Translations under genes and position numbers: made by a program
From: Phycisphaerales bacterium
GTDB taxonomy: Bacteria > Planctomycetota > Phycisphaerae > Phycisphaerales > SM1A02
NCBI GenBank assembly: GCA_014238205.1
Contig: JABABM010000009.1
Coordinates: forward strand, 1-64,000
Direction of reading: 5' to 3'
DNA length: 64,000 nt
In this document: positions 16,918 through 25,955 of the stretch, piece by piece
Layout: every line of letters begins with the position of its first letter
Position numbering within the stretch: the first letter of the stretch is position 1
Notes under the pieces: generated by a model
What the model was told of the DNA's origin: nothing
What the model saw: only the letters and a program-made list of their open reading frames with translations
The model's database searches: none

Positions 16918-17964
16918 TCAACTCGGCAGTGACTGCAGGACCTGGATCACGTGCTCGATCGCCTCGTCGTCGACTGCGAGGCTGGTTACGGCCCGCATGG
17001 TTCGTGGCCCGATGTCGAGCATCCGTACGCCTTCCCGGTCAAGTGATGCCATGAGTTCCAACGGACTGCTACGAGTGGGATCGACATCGAAGTAGACGAT
17101 GTTCGTCTGGACTGCATCGAGTTCGACCGAGAACCCGGGACACTCGTTGATGGCTTCCGCCAGGCGGCTCGCACGTTCGTGATCATCGGCGAGTCGATCC
17201 ACGTGATGATCAAGTGCATGGATGCAGGCAGCCGCGAGGAGGCCCGATTGACGCATGGCCCCCCCGTACATCTTCCTGAAACGATGAACACGTGCCATGG
17301 TTGCTGCATCGCCTGCAACCACGGACCCGGCGGGAGCGCCAAGTCCCTTGGAGAAGCAGACGGAGATCGTGTCGAAGTGTGCGGCAATCGTTCCAGGAGC
17401 GTCACCAGTTGCAACTGCTGCATTCCACAGGCGTGCTCCATCGAGATGGCACCGGAGTCCATGTGAACGTGCACGTCTGGTCACGGATTCAAGCTGCTCC
17501 ATCGGCCAGGCAACACCGCCACCCCTGTTGTGCGTATTTTCGATGACAAGGAGTTTCGAGTTGGGAAAGTGATGATCATCCGGACGAATGTGAACATCGA
17601 TGGAATCGGCATCGAAGATTCCCCGATCACCGGACAGGAATGCCATGCTGCATCCAGCGAGCGCAGCTGGGGCACCTGATTCATAGTGGTAGATGTGGGA
17701 ATCCGGGTGGCAGAGAATTTCATCCCCGGGTTCGGTCTGGGCCCGGATGGCCAACTGGTTGGCCATCGTCCCGGAAGGGACGAAGCAGGCTGCATCCTTC
17801 CCGAGCATCTCGGCAACCCGGGCCTGGAGCGCCTGTACTGTCGGTTCGTCCCCGAGTACGTCATCCCCCAATTCCGCATTCATCATGGCTTCACGCATGG
17901 CCTTGGTAGGCATGGTGATGGTGTCACTGCGAAGATCTGCTCTCAGGGGCTGCATCTCGTGCAT
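16918..17964 (-). CDS. ltaE: Low-specificity L-threonine aldolase
   Basis: A PLP-dependent fold-type I enzyme that cleaves L-threonine/allo-threonine to glycine and acetaldehyde. About 348 residues are counted from the chosen ATG. Family landmarks are DLRSDTITMPTKAMREAM near the N-terminus, VPSGTMANQLAIRAQ, HCHLDGARLWNAAVATG-type active-site text and the PLP lysine in SVCFSKGLGAPAGS. An upstream GTG (17997) and an ATG at 17955 are alternatives; none has a strong ribosome binding site. It lies 21 bases upstream of ppa on the same strand and may be cotranscribed. Confidence 0.9.
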   Translation of the reverse strand: MHEMQPLRADLRSDTITMPTKAMREAMMNAELGDDVLGDEPTVQALQARVAEMLGKDAACFVPSGTMANQLAIRAQTEPGDEILCHPDSHIYHYESGAPAALAGCSMAFLSGDRGIFDADSIDVHIRPDDHHFPNSKLLVIENTHNRGGGVAWPMEQLESVTRRARSHGLRCHLDGARLWNAAVATGDAPGTIAAHFDTISVCFSKGLGAPAGSVVAGDAATMARVHRFRKMYGGAMRQSGLLAAACIHALDHHVDRLADDHERASRLAEAINECPGFSVELDAVQTNIVYFDVDPTRSSPLELMASLDREGVRMLDIGPRTMRAVTSLAVDDEAIEHVIQVLQSLPS

Positions 17965-18130
17965 TCTAGGGGGAGGAAATTGATTGGTGAAATTCACGAG
18001 GGCAGGTGCAACCCACGGCTGGTTTCCGGCGTATCAACTCCTGAACGCACACACCTCTCTTTCCTCAAAGACTGAAGACCACACAACGAAACGAGCGGAT
18101 GGCGGGCACGATGGTGGGACCGCCCTCCCC

Positions 18131-18165
18131 GCGACCGGACCTCCGGGGGTCCGGTCGCCGTTTTT
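18131..18165 (+). terminator. Intrinsic terminator in the leader of the symporter gene
   Basis: A perfect 11-bp stem (GCGACCGGACC / GGTCCGGTCGC) with a six-base loop is followed by CG and five Ts on the plus strand. No plus-strand gene lies directly upstream, because the neighbouring gene runs the other way. The hairpin therefore ends either a short RNA from the 17965-18130 region or a leader transcript of the symporter gene that begins at 18226. A second small hairpin (GGCGG/CCGCC) sits just before it. The rest of the 18000-18225 interval shows no coding potential. Confidence 0.75.
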
Positions 18166-18225
18166 GCTCCTTGTTCAGCCTGGTTGATATCCTGTCGGCT
18201 TGCCCCTGATAGGAACAACCACACG

Positions 18226-19539
18226 ATGAACAGCACAGCAATTGCGCCACGAATGGGCCTGGGACTGGGCAGCCGCCTGTCCTTCATGATGTTCCTGCAG
18301 TACGCGATCTGGGGGGCATGGCTTCCAATCCTCTATCCATTCCTTCTGGGGTATCGAGGATTCACCTTGAGCCAGACCGGCATCTGCCTTTCAGCGGGGG
18401 CCGTCGGCGCCATCTTTGGGCCATTCATCGCAGGCCAGTTGGCCGATCGTGTCATGTCAACGGAGAAGTTGTTGGGTATCAGCCATCTGATCGGCGCAGT
18501 GCTCGTCTACATGCTTGGTGTGGCGGATACGTTTCAGACATTCGCGATTCTTTCCGGTGTGTATGGATTCGTCTATGCGCCAACCATAGCGCTGACGAAT
18601 TCCCTTGCATTGCACCACATGCCTGATCGCGATCGTGACTTCGGGTTTGTCCGCCTGTGGGGGACTGTTGGCTGGATCGTTGCAGGCATCGTGGTGGGGC
18701 AATACCTGTTCCGATACGCCACGCCGAGTGAAGGATCCCTCGAGGATATCAAAGGCGCTCAGGATGCCGGTCGGGTCTTCGCGTTCTCGCTCAGTGCAGG
18801 GCTTGGATTGCTCATGGGTCTGTTCTGTTTCACGCTGCCCCACACTCCGCCATCGAAGGAAGAGGGCAAGAAACTCGCATGGGCTGAAGCATTGGGTGAG
18901 ATTACGCTGCAGCCATTGCTGACGTTGTTCCTGGTTGCCGTTCCGGTGAGCATGATTCACCAGTTCTACTTCGTGTTCACAAGTGAGTTCGTGTCAGGCA
19001 TACAGAATGCAGCTGGAAGTGACAGTGCCGACTCATTCGCCGCGACTATCAATCAAGTGCTCGGCGTCGGCGGCGGTGGCTTGATGACGATTGGACAGAT
19101 GAGCGAGATCGTCGTTCTGGCGTGCATGCCACTTCTGGCGAAGGGAATGAGCAAGAAGTCATTGTTGCTGATAGGACTGGCTGCCTATGCAGCCAGAATG
19201 GCGATCTTCGCCTACGCCCCTTCGCTCCTCCCGGTTCTGGTGGGCGTTGCGTTGCACGGCCTGTGCTTCGGATGCTTCATCTTTGTCGCCTTCATGGTCG
19301 TCGATGAGTACACGACGAAGGATGTCAGAGCAACGGCTCAGAACCTGTTCAACCTGGTCATTGTCGGCATCGGCATCATCGTTGGCAGCTGGTTTGCAAC
19401 CGGTGTCGTCGGCGAATGGGCGGCATCAAGCGGCGAGATGGACTTCGTCAAACTGTTCTCCGTCCCCATGTGGATGGCACTGGCGTGCCTTGCAATTCTG
19501 CTCGTGTCCTACCCGGGGCGGAAGAAATTGTCCGCTTGA
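18226..19539 (+). CDS. Major-facilitator nucleoside:proton symporter-like transporter
   Basis: A 437-residue inner-membrane protein with about twelve hydrophobic helices. It fits the nucleoside:H+ symporter branch of the major facilitator superfamily (NupG/XapB type): N-terminal LSFMMFLQYAIWGAWLPILY, FIAGQLADRVMSTEKLLGI, and FGFVRLWGTVGWIVAGIVVG are typical. The start ATG follows an AGGAAC ribosome binding site. A loop after helix six is acidic and about 50 residues long. The gene stands alone behind a terminator-bearing leader, so expression may be attenuated. Substrate might be a nucleoside or a sugar. Confidence 0.85.
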   Translation: MNSTAIAPRMGLGLGSRLSFMMFLQYAIWGAWLPILYPFLLGYRGFTLSQTGICLSAGAVGAIFGPFIAGQLADRVMSTEKLLGISHLIGAVLVYMLGVADTFQTFAILSGVYGFVYAPTIALTNSLALHHMPDRDRDFGFVRLWGTVGWIVAGIVVGQYLFRYATPSEGSLEDIKGAQDAGRVFAFSLSAGLGLLMGLFCFTLPHTPPSKEEGKKLAWAEALGEITLQPLLTLFLVAVPVSMIHQFYFVFTSEFVSGIQNAAGSDSADSFAATINQVLGVGGGGLMTIGQMSEIVVLACMPLLAKGMSKKSLLLIGLAAYAARMAIFAYAPSLLPVLVGVALHGLCFGCFIFVAFMVVDEYTTKDVRATAQNLFNLVIVGIGIIVGSWFATGVVGEWAASSGEMDFVKLFSVPMWMALACLAILLVSYPGRKKLSA

Positions 19540-19552
19540 ACCCCGGCCCGGC

Positions 19553-20599
19553 TCAGTCATCGACGGTGTTGATGATCTGCGCATTGATGAAGGTGGCCGT
19601 GGCGTTCAGAGCGGTATCACTGATGGGTCCCAGGCGTCCTTCCTGTTCAGGGCCCAGTTGGTGGCCAATGCCGGGAAGTATGCGCACCTTGAGATTCGGG
19701 AGCACACCCGATGTCGCGAGTGATTGCAGTACCGGGGCGTGGTAGGCTTGTGCTTCATCGAGGTTGCCATAGAGCACCAGGGTGGGAAGCGGACGCGCCT
19801 GCAGCGAATCCTCCCCGAAGGGCATCCCGCTCTTGTCCGGCAATTTGCCTTGGATCGAGTCTCGAGCCTTCATGGCCATCGAAGCAGATAATTCCCAGGC
19901 GCGAAGAATGCCGTCTCCATCAAAGTCAAGCGTGTCTGGAATTTCCTCGCCCTGTACCAGGCCATCATGATCCAGATCCAGTGCGTCGAGTCGTTCAGCA
20001 GCAGAGGTCCGCTGGAGATTGCGACCAGGGTCATCCGGACCGGTACGAGTCATCTGGGCAGCGCCAATCAGAACGAGGGCTTTGACATGTGGATCCTCCG
20101 CGGCCTGGGCGCATGCTCGCTGCGCACCCATGCTGTGGGCCAGCAGGACAAGGTGATCAGTTCGCGTCTCGGGACGTTCGCTGGTCACCCTCGCTGCAGC
20201 CTGGGCGAGCAGGAGGAGATCAGCGGGAGTCATGAGCGTGATTTCAAGGGGCCAACCGTCACGCTTGGGATCTTCATGGGCAATGGTCGAGTAGTGCATG
20301 ACCGCGTGGCCATGGGCGGTGAGTGAACGTGCGATTCGCGGGGCATCGTGATGCGTCGTGCCATCGATGGTCATCTGCGTCGATGATCCATTCCATTCGA
20401 GAGTTCCCGGGACCGTCCAGTCGAGATCGTTGCCAATGCCGCCGCCGATCATGAGCACCGTCAGGCCGCTTCGTTTGCCTGCAGGCTCGAGGAGACGAGC
20501 GTCGTATGTCCAGCCATTGGGGCCGGTGAATGCCAGGTCGTGAATGATTGGTTCAGGAGGCGTTGCCGAGGCAACGAGCAGCGTGGCAACAAGGATCAT
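19553..20599 (-). CDS. Exported alpha/beta hydrolase with inserted EF-hand pair
   Basis: A 348-residue protein with a short signal peptide (LVATLLVASA). The alpha/beta-hydrolase core is marked by the nucleophile elbow AHSMGAQ (Ser156), a likely acid near Asp281 and the catalytic His313 in GIGHQLG. Between core strands it carries two canonical 12-residue EF-hand loops at 208-219 (DLDHDGLVQGEE) and 225-236 (DFDGDGILRAWE), where the cap domain normally sits. Calcium binding could stabilise or gate the active site. It is the last gene of a six-gene minus-strand operon and overlaps the preceding isomerase stop by four bases. Substrate unknown. Confidence 0.8.
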   Translation of the reverse strand: MILVATLLVASATPPEPIIHDLAFTGPNGWTYDARLLEPAGKRSGLTVLMIGGGIGNDLDWTVPGTLEWNGSSTQMTIDGTTHHDAPRIARSLTAHGHAVMHYSTIAHEDPKRDGWPLEITLMTPADLLLLAQAAARVTSERPETRTDHLVLLAHSMGAQRACAQAAEDPHVKALVLIGAAQMTRTGPDDPGRNLQRTSAAERLDALDLDHDGLVQGEEIPDTLDFDGDGILRAWELSASMAMKARDSIQGKLPDKSGMPFGEDSLQARPLPTLVLYGNLDEAQAYHAPVLQSLATSGVLPNLKVRILPGIGHQLGPEQEGRLGPISDTALNATATFINAQIINTVDD

Positions 20600-21519
20600 G
20601 ATGGATCGACGCTGCGGTAGGCCTCGATGAGGGCGACCTCGCCTTCCTTGCCGCCGATGCTCTTGCCATGTTCCATGCCCACGATGCCCGTGTAGCCACG
20701 GCCGTGGATGTGCTTGAACACGTTGGTGTAGTTGATCTCGCCCGTTCCAGGCTCGCGGCGACCGGGATTGTCTCCCACCTGGAAGTAGGGGATGTAGTCC
20801 CAGGCGGCATTCATGTGATCAATGAGGTTTCCCTCGGTGGCCTGCTGGTGGTAGAGGTCCTGCAGGATCATGCATGAAGGGGAATCGACCGCCTCCATGA
20901 TCTCGATCGACTGCGGCGTGTACTGCAGGAACAGACCGTGGTGGTCTCGCCAGTTCAGCGGTTCGCACACCATGACCAGTCCGTGGGGTTCCAGTACGGC
21001 CGAGGCTTGCTTCAATCCCTCGATGACATTGGCGGTCTGCACGTCCATCGGGATATCCTCGGCGACCTTGCCGGGTACCACGGTCATCCACCTTGCATTG
21101 GTCCGCTTGGCGACTTCGACCGAGTCCCTGGCATTCTTGACGAACTTGTCGATCTCCTCCTGCTTGCCCGTGCTCAGGCTCGGGTACCAGGCTCCATCCA
21201 TGTTCATCACGAACACGCCCATGCGCATGCTGTTCCGTTCAAGTGCATCGGCGATGCGTTGCTGGTCCTCGACCGACCGGCTCCGCATGCCGTTGTCCTC
21301 GATGGACCGGAAGCCGGCTTCGGCCATGAAGTCGATCTGGTCGACCTTGTCATCGCCTGCATGGTTGTTGAACATGCCGAAATGCGGCGCGTAGTCGAGG
21401 GTGAACGTGTTGTTGCCGGCAGGTGCAGCATCTTTCCGCTGCTTCGCGATCGCCCTGTGTCCAAGGCCTGCTGCCAGGGATGCTGCCGCGGTGGTTGCGA
21501 TGAACTCGCGTCGCTTCAT
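20596..21519 (-). CDS. Tat-exported hydroxypyruvate-isomerase-like TIM-barrel protein
   Basis: A 307-residue member of the xylose-isomerase-like TIM-barrel (AP endonuclease 2) family. It has a Tat-type leader (MKRREFIATTAAASLAAGLG). The sequence FQVGDNPGRREPGTGEINY and metal-ligand regions CEPLNWRDHHG and ILQDLYHQQ are characteristic of the hydroxypyruvate isomerase (Hyi) branch. Metal ligands appear conserved, so it is probably an active sugar/keto-acid isomerase or epimerase. It is flanked by Gfo/Idh/MocA oxidoreductase genes, suggesting stepwise oxidation and isomerisation of a sugar in the periplasm. A 4-base overlap joins it to the hydrolase gene. Confidence 0.82.
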   Translation of the reverse strand: MKRREFIATTAAASLAAGLGHRAIAKQRKDAAPAGNNTFTLDYAPHFGMFNNHAGDDKVDQIDFMAEAGFRSIEDNGMRSRSVEDQQRIADALERNSMRMGVFVMNMDGAWYPSLSTGKQEEIDKFVKNARDSVEVAKRTNARWMTVVPGKVAEDIPMDVQTANVIEGLKQASAVLEPHGLVMVCEPLNWRDHHGLFLQYTPQSIEIMEAVDSPSCMILQDLYHQQATEGNLIDHMNAAWDYIPYFQVGDNPGRREPGTGEINYTNVFKHIHGRGYTGIVGMEHGKSIGGKEGEVALIEAYRSVDPS

Positions 21520-21530
21520 GACGTCGTTCC

Positions 21531-22826
21531 TCAGATGACCTGGTCTTTGCCGGGTTGGGGCACGGGTGGCGTTTCGATATTCCCGAAGGCATAGGTCTTC
21601 GGAGTCAGGTCGAGGGTAGAGGCCATCGCCTGTTCCCAGGTCACATCCTGGCCGGTATAGGCGGACATGCGACTCATGATGGCGGTCATGGTCGACTCCG
21701 CCACCCGCCTGCCCTCATTGAGGTGGGGTCCATCGCCACGGATGCTGGCGATGAGATCTTCGTGCTCGACGACGTAGGGATTGGGCGTGGGGCCATCGAA
21801 GGTCCATTCCTTGCCGCCGACGATGATCGAGCGGCCGGGATTCAGGTGCAGGATGCCCTTTGTCCCATGCACGTGTTCTTCGACGCGGCCGGCGCACCCG
21901 TCAGTCTGTCGGCACATGCTGATGGCGTGTCGATCACCGGGGTACTCCAGGTCAATCGCGAAGTGGTCGAAGATGTGTCCGTATCGTTCACCGGTACGCA
22001 TCTGGCGTCCACCCATGCCGACGGCCTTGACCGGGGGGCCGCCCATGGCCCAATTCACCACGTCGAGGTTGTGGATGTGCTGCTCGCAGATGTGGTCACC
22101 ACTGAGCCAGGTGAAGTACAGCCAATTGCGCAGCTGCCATTCCATCGGGGACCAGTCGTCACGAGGCTCGTGGCTCCAGAGTCCGCCCATGTTCCAGAAA
22201 CATCGACCCATCACAACATCCCCGATGGCTCCATCCTGGACTTGTTCCATGGCGGCGATGTAGTTGGGCTGGTGGCGTCGCTGCGTGCCGGCGACCACGG
22301 AGAGACCCTTCCGGTCAGCGGATTCAGCGGCGGTGATCACACGGCGAATACCCACCGGATCGACCGCGACCGGCTTCTCCATGAAGACATGGTGTCCCTG
22401 CTTGACAGCTTCCTCGAAGTGGTAGGGGCGAAAGTGCGGGGGCGTTGCAAGGATGACCATGTCGATGTCATTGCGGGCCATCAACTGCTTGTATGCATCG
22501 ATGCCCGTATAGGTGTCTTCCTCGGTCAGGACGACCTGTGACGAATGATCTTCCTGCTGTCGGAGGTGACCGAGGCTCGACTGGAGTCGATCAGGGAAGA
22601 GATCGGCCATGGCGACGATGTGGGTCGAGGGATTGGCCTGCATCGCATTCACGGCAGCACCGGTTCCCCGGCCACCACAGCCGACGACTCCGCAGCGGAC
22701 GACTTCCTGTCCCTGTACATGAGCGCTGCGGCCAAGTGCAAGTGGAGAAGCCGCCAGCATGGCGCCTGCGGCTGACGTCTGCACGAAGCGACGACGTGTC
22801 ACATTACCAGTGGGTTCATTCGACAT
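21531..22826 (-). CDS. Tat-exported Gfo/Idh/MocA-family oxidoreductase
   Basis: A 431-residue NAD(P)-dependent oxidoreductase with a twin-arginine leader (NVTRRRFVQTSAAGAMLAA). The Rossmann motif is VVGCGGRGTGAAVNAM, and the family's active-site sequence is EKPVAVDP. Planctomycete relatives commonly oxidise sugars or inositols with tightly bound cofactor. The chosen ATG has a strong ribosome binding site (CAGGAGAAGAGC) and excludes an 11-residue upstream extension. Eleven bases separate its stop from the next isomerase gene. It is paralogous to the gene at 23797-25119, so the operon contains two oxidoreductase-isomerase pairs. Confidence 0.88.
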   Translation of the reverse strand: MSNEPTGNVTRRRFVQTSAAGAMLAASPLALGRSAHVQGQEVVRCGVVGCGGRGTGAAVNAMQANPSTHIVAMADLFPDRLQSSLGHLRQQEDHSSQVVLTEEDTYTGIDAYKQLMARNDIDMVILATPPHFRPYHFEEAVKQGHHVFMEKPVAVDPVGIRRVITAAESADRKGLSVVAGTQRRHQPNYIAAMEQVQDGAIGDVVMGRCFWNMGGLWSHEPRDDWSPMEWQLRNWLYFTWLSGDHICEQHIHNLDVVNWAMGGPPVKAVGMGGRQMRTGERYGHIFDHFAIDLEYPGDRHAISMCRQTDGCAGRVEEHVHGTKGILHLNPGRSIIVGGKEWTFDGPTPNPYVVEHEDLIASIRGDGPHLNEGRRVAESTMTAIMSRMSAYTGQDVTWEQAMASTLDLTPKTYAFGNIETPPVPQPGKDQVI

Positions 22827-22855
22827 GCTCTTCTCCTGCCTGTTCAAGCCCGGTG

Positions 22856-23800
22856 TCAAGCCTGGAGTGATCGTTCCATCCTGTTGGCGACGTCCGTAAG
22901 TCGGGCGGTATCACCGCCCCCGACCTCGGCACTGGCCCAGCCGCTGTAGCCGATGTCGTCCAGTGCCACGCCGACAGCCGGCCAGTCACAGTCGCCGTCA
23001 CCGATCTCGACGCTGAATCCCTTCCAGACACCTTCCTCCCGCATGCGTTTCAGGCTGTATTCCTTCACATCGAGTTTCATGATGCGAGGGCCGAGCACCT
23101 CGACGCATGTCGCGGGCCTGGCGTACCGGACGATGTTGCCCACGTCGAAGTAGAACCCGACGTAGGGAGAGTTGATCTCGTCGATGTAGCGAGCAGACTC
23201 ATGCGGACCCATGAGGAATCCATTCCATACGTTCTCGATGGCGATCTTCACGTCCAGTTCCTCGCAGAGCGGAAGCACCTTCCGGATTTCCTCCTGCGAC
23301 CGCGTCCAGACTTCCCCGTAAGACACGTTGTTGTTCACGACTCCGGGAACCAGGAGTACCGTCGTAGCGCCGACGGCCTTGGCATCACGCAGTGCCCCTT
23401 CAAGGGCAGCGAGGCCCTTGGCTCGTACAGCAGGATCCGGATCGGACAGGCACTGCTGCCAATGGACGGAGTCGACCACCCCCGGAACGACGAGCCCGGT
23501 CTCGGCCATGGCGGCCTTGACCTCTTCAAGATCAAGGTCACTGGGGCTGTCGATCTCAACGCCTTCAAAGCCCGCTGCCTTGGCGCTCTGGAACTTCTCC
23601 AGCACGGTGGAGCCATCACCGATCATGCCGTACTTCAGTGCTTTCTTGATGTCACGTTTCCGAGTGCCTGGGGGGGTCATGGCACCAGCCTCCTGCGCCG
23701 CCGCGGCCGATGCAAGTCCAGCACCGCCAAGGACGGCTGAGCCGGCGAGCATGGCTGTTGACGTGGCAATGAATTGGCGTCGATCCTGTTTTTCCATCAT
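22856..23800 (-). CDS. Exported sugar phosphate isomerase/epimerase-like TIM-barrel protein
   Basis: A 314-residue TIM-barrel protein with a Tat-like leader (QDRRQFIATSTAMLAGSAVL). Family sequences include FEGVEIDSPSDLD, VAIENVWNGFLMGP, VGFYFDVGNIVRY and a C-terminal GDGDCDWPAVGVAL, as in inosose dehydratase/xylose isomerase-like proteins. It is a distant paralogue of the Hyi-like gene downstream. Start ATG overlaps the stop of the upstream oxidoreductase (ATGA), implying translational coupling with that enzyme. Substrate is unknown; a periplasmic 3-keto-sugar or inositol pathway is an inference from neighbours. Confidence 0.82.
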   Translation of the reverse strand: MMEKQDRRQFIATSTAMLAGSAVLGGAGLASAAAAQEAGAMTPPGTRKRDIKKALKYGMIGDGSTVLEKFQSAKAAGFEGVEIDSPSDLDLEEVKAAMAETGLVVPGVVDSVHWQQCLSDPDPAVRAKGLAALEGALRDAKAVGATTVLLVPGVVNNNVSYGEVWTRSQEEIRKVLPLCEELDVKIAIENVWNGFLMGPHESARYIDEINSPYVGFYFDVGNIVRYARPATCVEVLGPRIMKLDVKEYSLKRMREEGVWKGFSVEIGDGDCDWPAVGVALDDIGYSGWASAEVGGGDTARLTDVANRMERSLQA

Positions 23801-25119
23801 GTGCCTGCCTTGGCGATCTTCGCCGAATCGGGCTTGGTGACGGGCGGCATCGGATAGTCGCCGAATGCATACGTTTCGGGACCAAGTCGCTCTGGACTGT
23901 TCAGGGCATCGTCCCAGGTGACCGACTCACCCGTGTAGTTGGCCATCCGGCCCATGATTCCCATGAGCGTGCTCTGTGCCATGAAGTCGCCGTCGTTGAC
24001 AGGCGTGCCTTCCCTAATAGCCTTGAACAACTCGTCATGTTCGACCTGGTACATGTTCGGGTTCGGGCCCTTGTACTGCCAGGCGACCTCGTTGTCCGGA
24101 CCCTTGATGATCTGGGTCGGCCCCCACGAGTTTACGAAGCAGTTGCCTTTCGTCCCGATGATGTACTCGGTGTTGTCTCCCCAGCATCCCGGGATCTGGC
24201 GACACATGTGAAAGGCCCTCGCGCCATTGTCATACTCGTAGAGCACGGCGTGGTGATCATAGATGTCTCCGGACTCAAGCCCCTCGCGGCAGAGTCGTCC
24301 ACCCACTCCATAGCACCGAACCGGCGTTCGGTTGTTCATGGCCCAGTTGATCTTGTCGATCGCATGTACGGCCTGCTCGACGATGTGATCACCCGAGAGC
24401 CAGTTGAAGTGCTGCCAGTTGCGCATCTGCCATTCCATGTCCGACCAGCCATCCTGCCGGGGTCGCTTGCCAAGCGGGCCTGCAAGGTAGGTCGAGTGGA
24501 CCGTGGTGATGTCGCCGATCGCTCCGTCGTGAAGGCGTGCATAGCATTCGCGGTTCGGGATGTTGTACCGCCAGCAGAACCCGGACATCAGGGCGGTGCC
24601 CTGTTGCTTCGCCTGCCTGGAGGCTTCGAGCACCTTGCGGACACCGGGGCCGTCGACGGCCATGGGCTTCTCGGTGAAGACATGCTTGCCCGCCTTGACT
24701 GCTGCTTCCAGATGCTCGGGTCTGAAGTGCGGCGGCGTTGCAAGAATGACCACATCGACATCGCTGTCAATGACCTTCTGGTACGCATCAAAACCGACAA
24801 AGCGTTGGTCTGGTGGGACGTTGACGCGTTCACCGGCATGCTTGACGAGGTTGGTGCGGCTGTTCTCAAGCCGGTCGGAGAAGGCGTCTCCCATCGAGAC
24901 GAGCACGACACCTGGATCGGCATTGAGGGCCTGCTGTGCAGCGCCGCTGCCCCGTCCCCCGCATCCAATGAGGCCGACGCGTATGCGGTCGTCACCACGG
25001 GCGAAGGCCGAGGAGGCCAAGGCAGGTGAAACCAGTGCTGCAGCACCAACGGCCGCAGTCGATGCGGTAACGAAGCGGCGGCGGGAAACGTCATTGGCAT
25101 GTTCATTCGATGTATTCAT
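23797..25119 (-). CDS. Tat-exported Gfo/Idh/MocA-family oxidoreductase
   Basis: A 440-residue oxidoreductase with a twin-arginine leader (VSRRRFVTASTAAVGAAALV), Rossmann motif VGLIGCGGRGSGAAQQAL and active-site EKPMAVDG. It shares the blocks HFNWLSGDHIVEQAVHAIDK and GTKGNCFVNSWG with its operon paralogue at 21531-22826, including near-identical VDVVILATPPHFRPEHLE text. The ATG has an AGGAAC ribosome binding site; a longer start (25152) is less likely. Probably oxidises a sugar or polyol in the periplasm. Confidence 0.88.
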   Translation of the reverse strand: MNTSNEHANDVSRRRFVTASTAAVGAAALVSPALASSAFARGDDRIRVGLIGCGGRGSGAAQQALNADPGVVLVSMGDAFSDRLENSRTNLVKHAGERVNVPPDQRFVGFDAYQKVIDSDVDVVILATPPHFRPEHLEAAVKAGKHVFTEKPMAVDGPGVRKVLEASRQAKQQGTALMSGFCWRYNIPNRECYARLHDGAIGDITTVHSTYLAGPLGKRPRQDGWSDMEWQMRNWQHFNWLSGDHIVEQAVHAIDKINWAMNNRTPVRCYGVGGRLCREGLESGDIYDHHAVLYEYDNGARAFHMCRQIPGCWGDNTEYIIGTKGNCFVNSWGPTQIIKGPDNEVAWQYKGPNPNMYQVEHDELFKAIREGTPVNDGDFMAQSTLMGIMGRMANYTGESVTWDDALNSPERLGPETYAFGDYPMPPVTKPDSAKIAKAGT

Positions 25120-25138
25120 GGAAGTTCCTTTACTTCGT

Positions 25139-25933
25139 TCAACTGTTGGCATTGCTGACTATGCGAAAGCCGATGAAGGGGCCGTCAGCCAGCCACCAGA
25201 CGCTCCTGGGTATCTGTGGATCACTTTCGTTCCAGTCGCTTGTATCAGGTTGGTTGCTGCCGCACCCCAACTCCTGCATCGAGGAGAGGAAGGACCCGCC
25301 CATCACCACGCCATTGCCGTTGTCATCAACAGCCCATTCAGCGACATTGCCGTGCATGTCATGGAGTCCGAGTGCATCTGCAGCCCTTGTTCCGACCGGG
25401 TGCGTCGTCCAGTCCGCATTGACGTCGTACCAGGCGTAGTCCGACATGCTTGCAGTCGGTACCTTGCCCAGTTTGCACGCATGCGACCATTCGGCCGTAG
25501 TTGGAAGTCGATAGCTGCGACCGCTTTCCTGGCTCAGCCAGAGGCAGAATGCTTCCGCGCCACGGCGTGACATCGAGATCGCCGGGTAACCCGCATGCCC
25601 GAACCCACGGTCAACGAGCATGTACGGTCTGGTCGGCCGGGTCTCGGCTTCTGGAGTTCCCTTGACCGGCAGTTCCTCGAGGTCGAATACAAATGCATCG
25701 AAGACGTCCCAGTCGACCTCGTGATCGGACATATAGAAGGAGTCGACCCCGCTCCCTCCCTTGACCGGGACGAAGTGGATGCCCAGGCCCGAATCTCCAA
25801 CCGTCTGGTCATAGGCCATCTTGGCAGGAAGATGATCCTGGGTGCTTTTGGAGGGTGCGGTGCAGGCACCCAGGAGAGTGACGGATAGCACCAGGGCCGT
25901 GCGTGTGGCTGGATTGACTACAGTTCGAGCCAT
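25139..25933 (-). CDS. Lipoprotein with FGE-sulfatase (SUMF1-like) domain
   Basis: A 264-residue lipoprotein: signal sequence with lipobox LLGACTA, then a formylglycine-generating-enzyme-type domain. Domain landmarks are GIHFVPVKGG, FYMSDHEVDWDVFDAF, LPTTAEWSHACKLG, GLHDMHGNVAEW and the terminal GFRIV. The catalytic cysteine pair of true FGE in the RGGSW...C...R region is not evident (the region reads VVMGGSFLSSMQELGCG), so sulfatase maturation is unlikely; many bacterial homologues only bind ligands or act in other oxidations. First gene of the six-gene sugar-catabolism operon. The start has a GAGGAA site and sits head to head with the apbE-like gene. Confidence 0.8.
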   Translation of the reverse strand: MARTVVNPATRTALVLSVTLLGACTAPSKSTQDHLPAKMAYDQTVGDSGLGIHFVPVKGGSGVDSFYMSDHEVDWDVFDAFVFDLEELPVKGTPEAETRPTRPYMLVDRGFGHAGYPAISMSRRGAEAFCLWLSQESGRSYRLPTTAEWSHACKLGKVPTASMSDYAWYDVNADWTTHPVGTRAADALGLHDMHGNVAEWAVDDNGNGVVMGGSFLSSMQELGCGSNQPDTSDWNESDPQIPRSVWWLADGPFIGFRIVSNANS

Positions 25934-25955
25934 GGATTCCTCATTCCCACCTTCC

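Noticed and set aside
21555-25570. Several plus-strand open frames (328-336 codons) opposite the oxidoreductase genes
   Set aside because: The minus strand carries intact Tat leaders, Rossmann motifs and EKP active sites; the plus frames are shadows.
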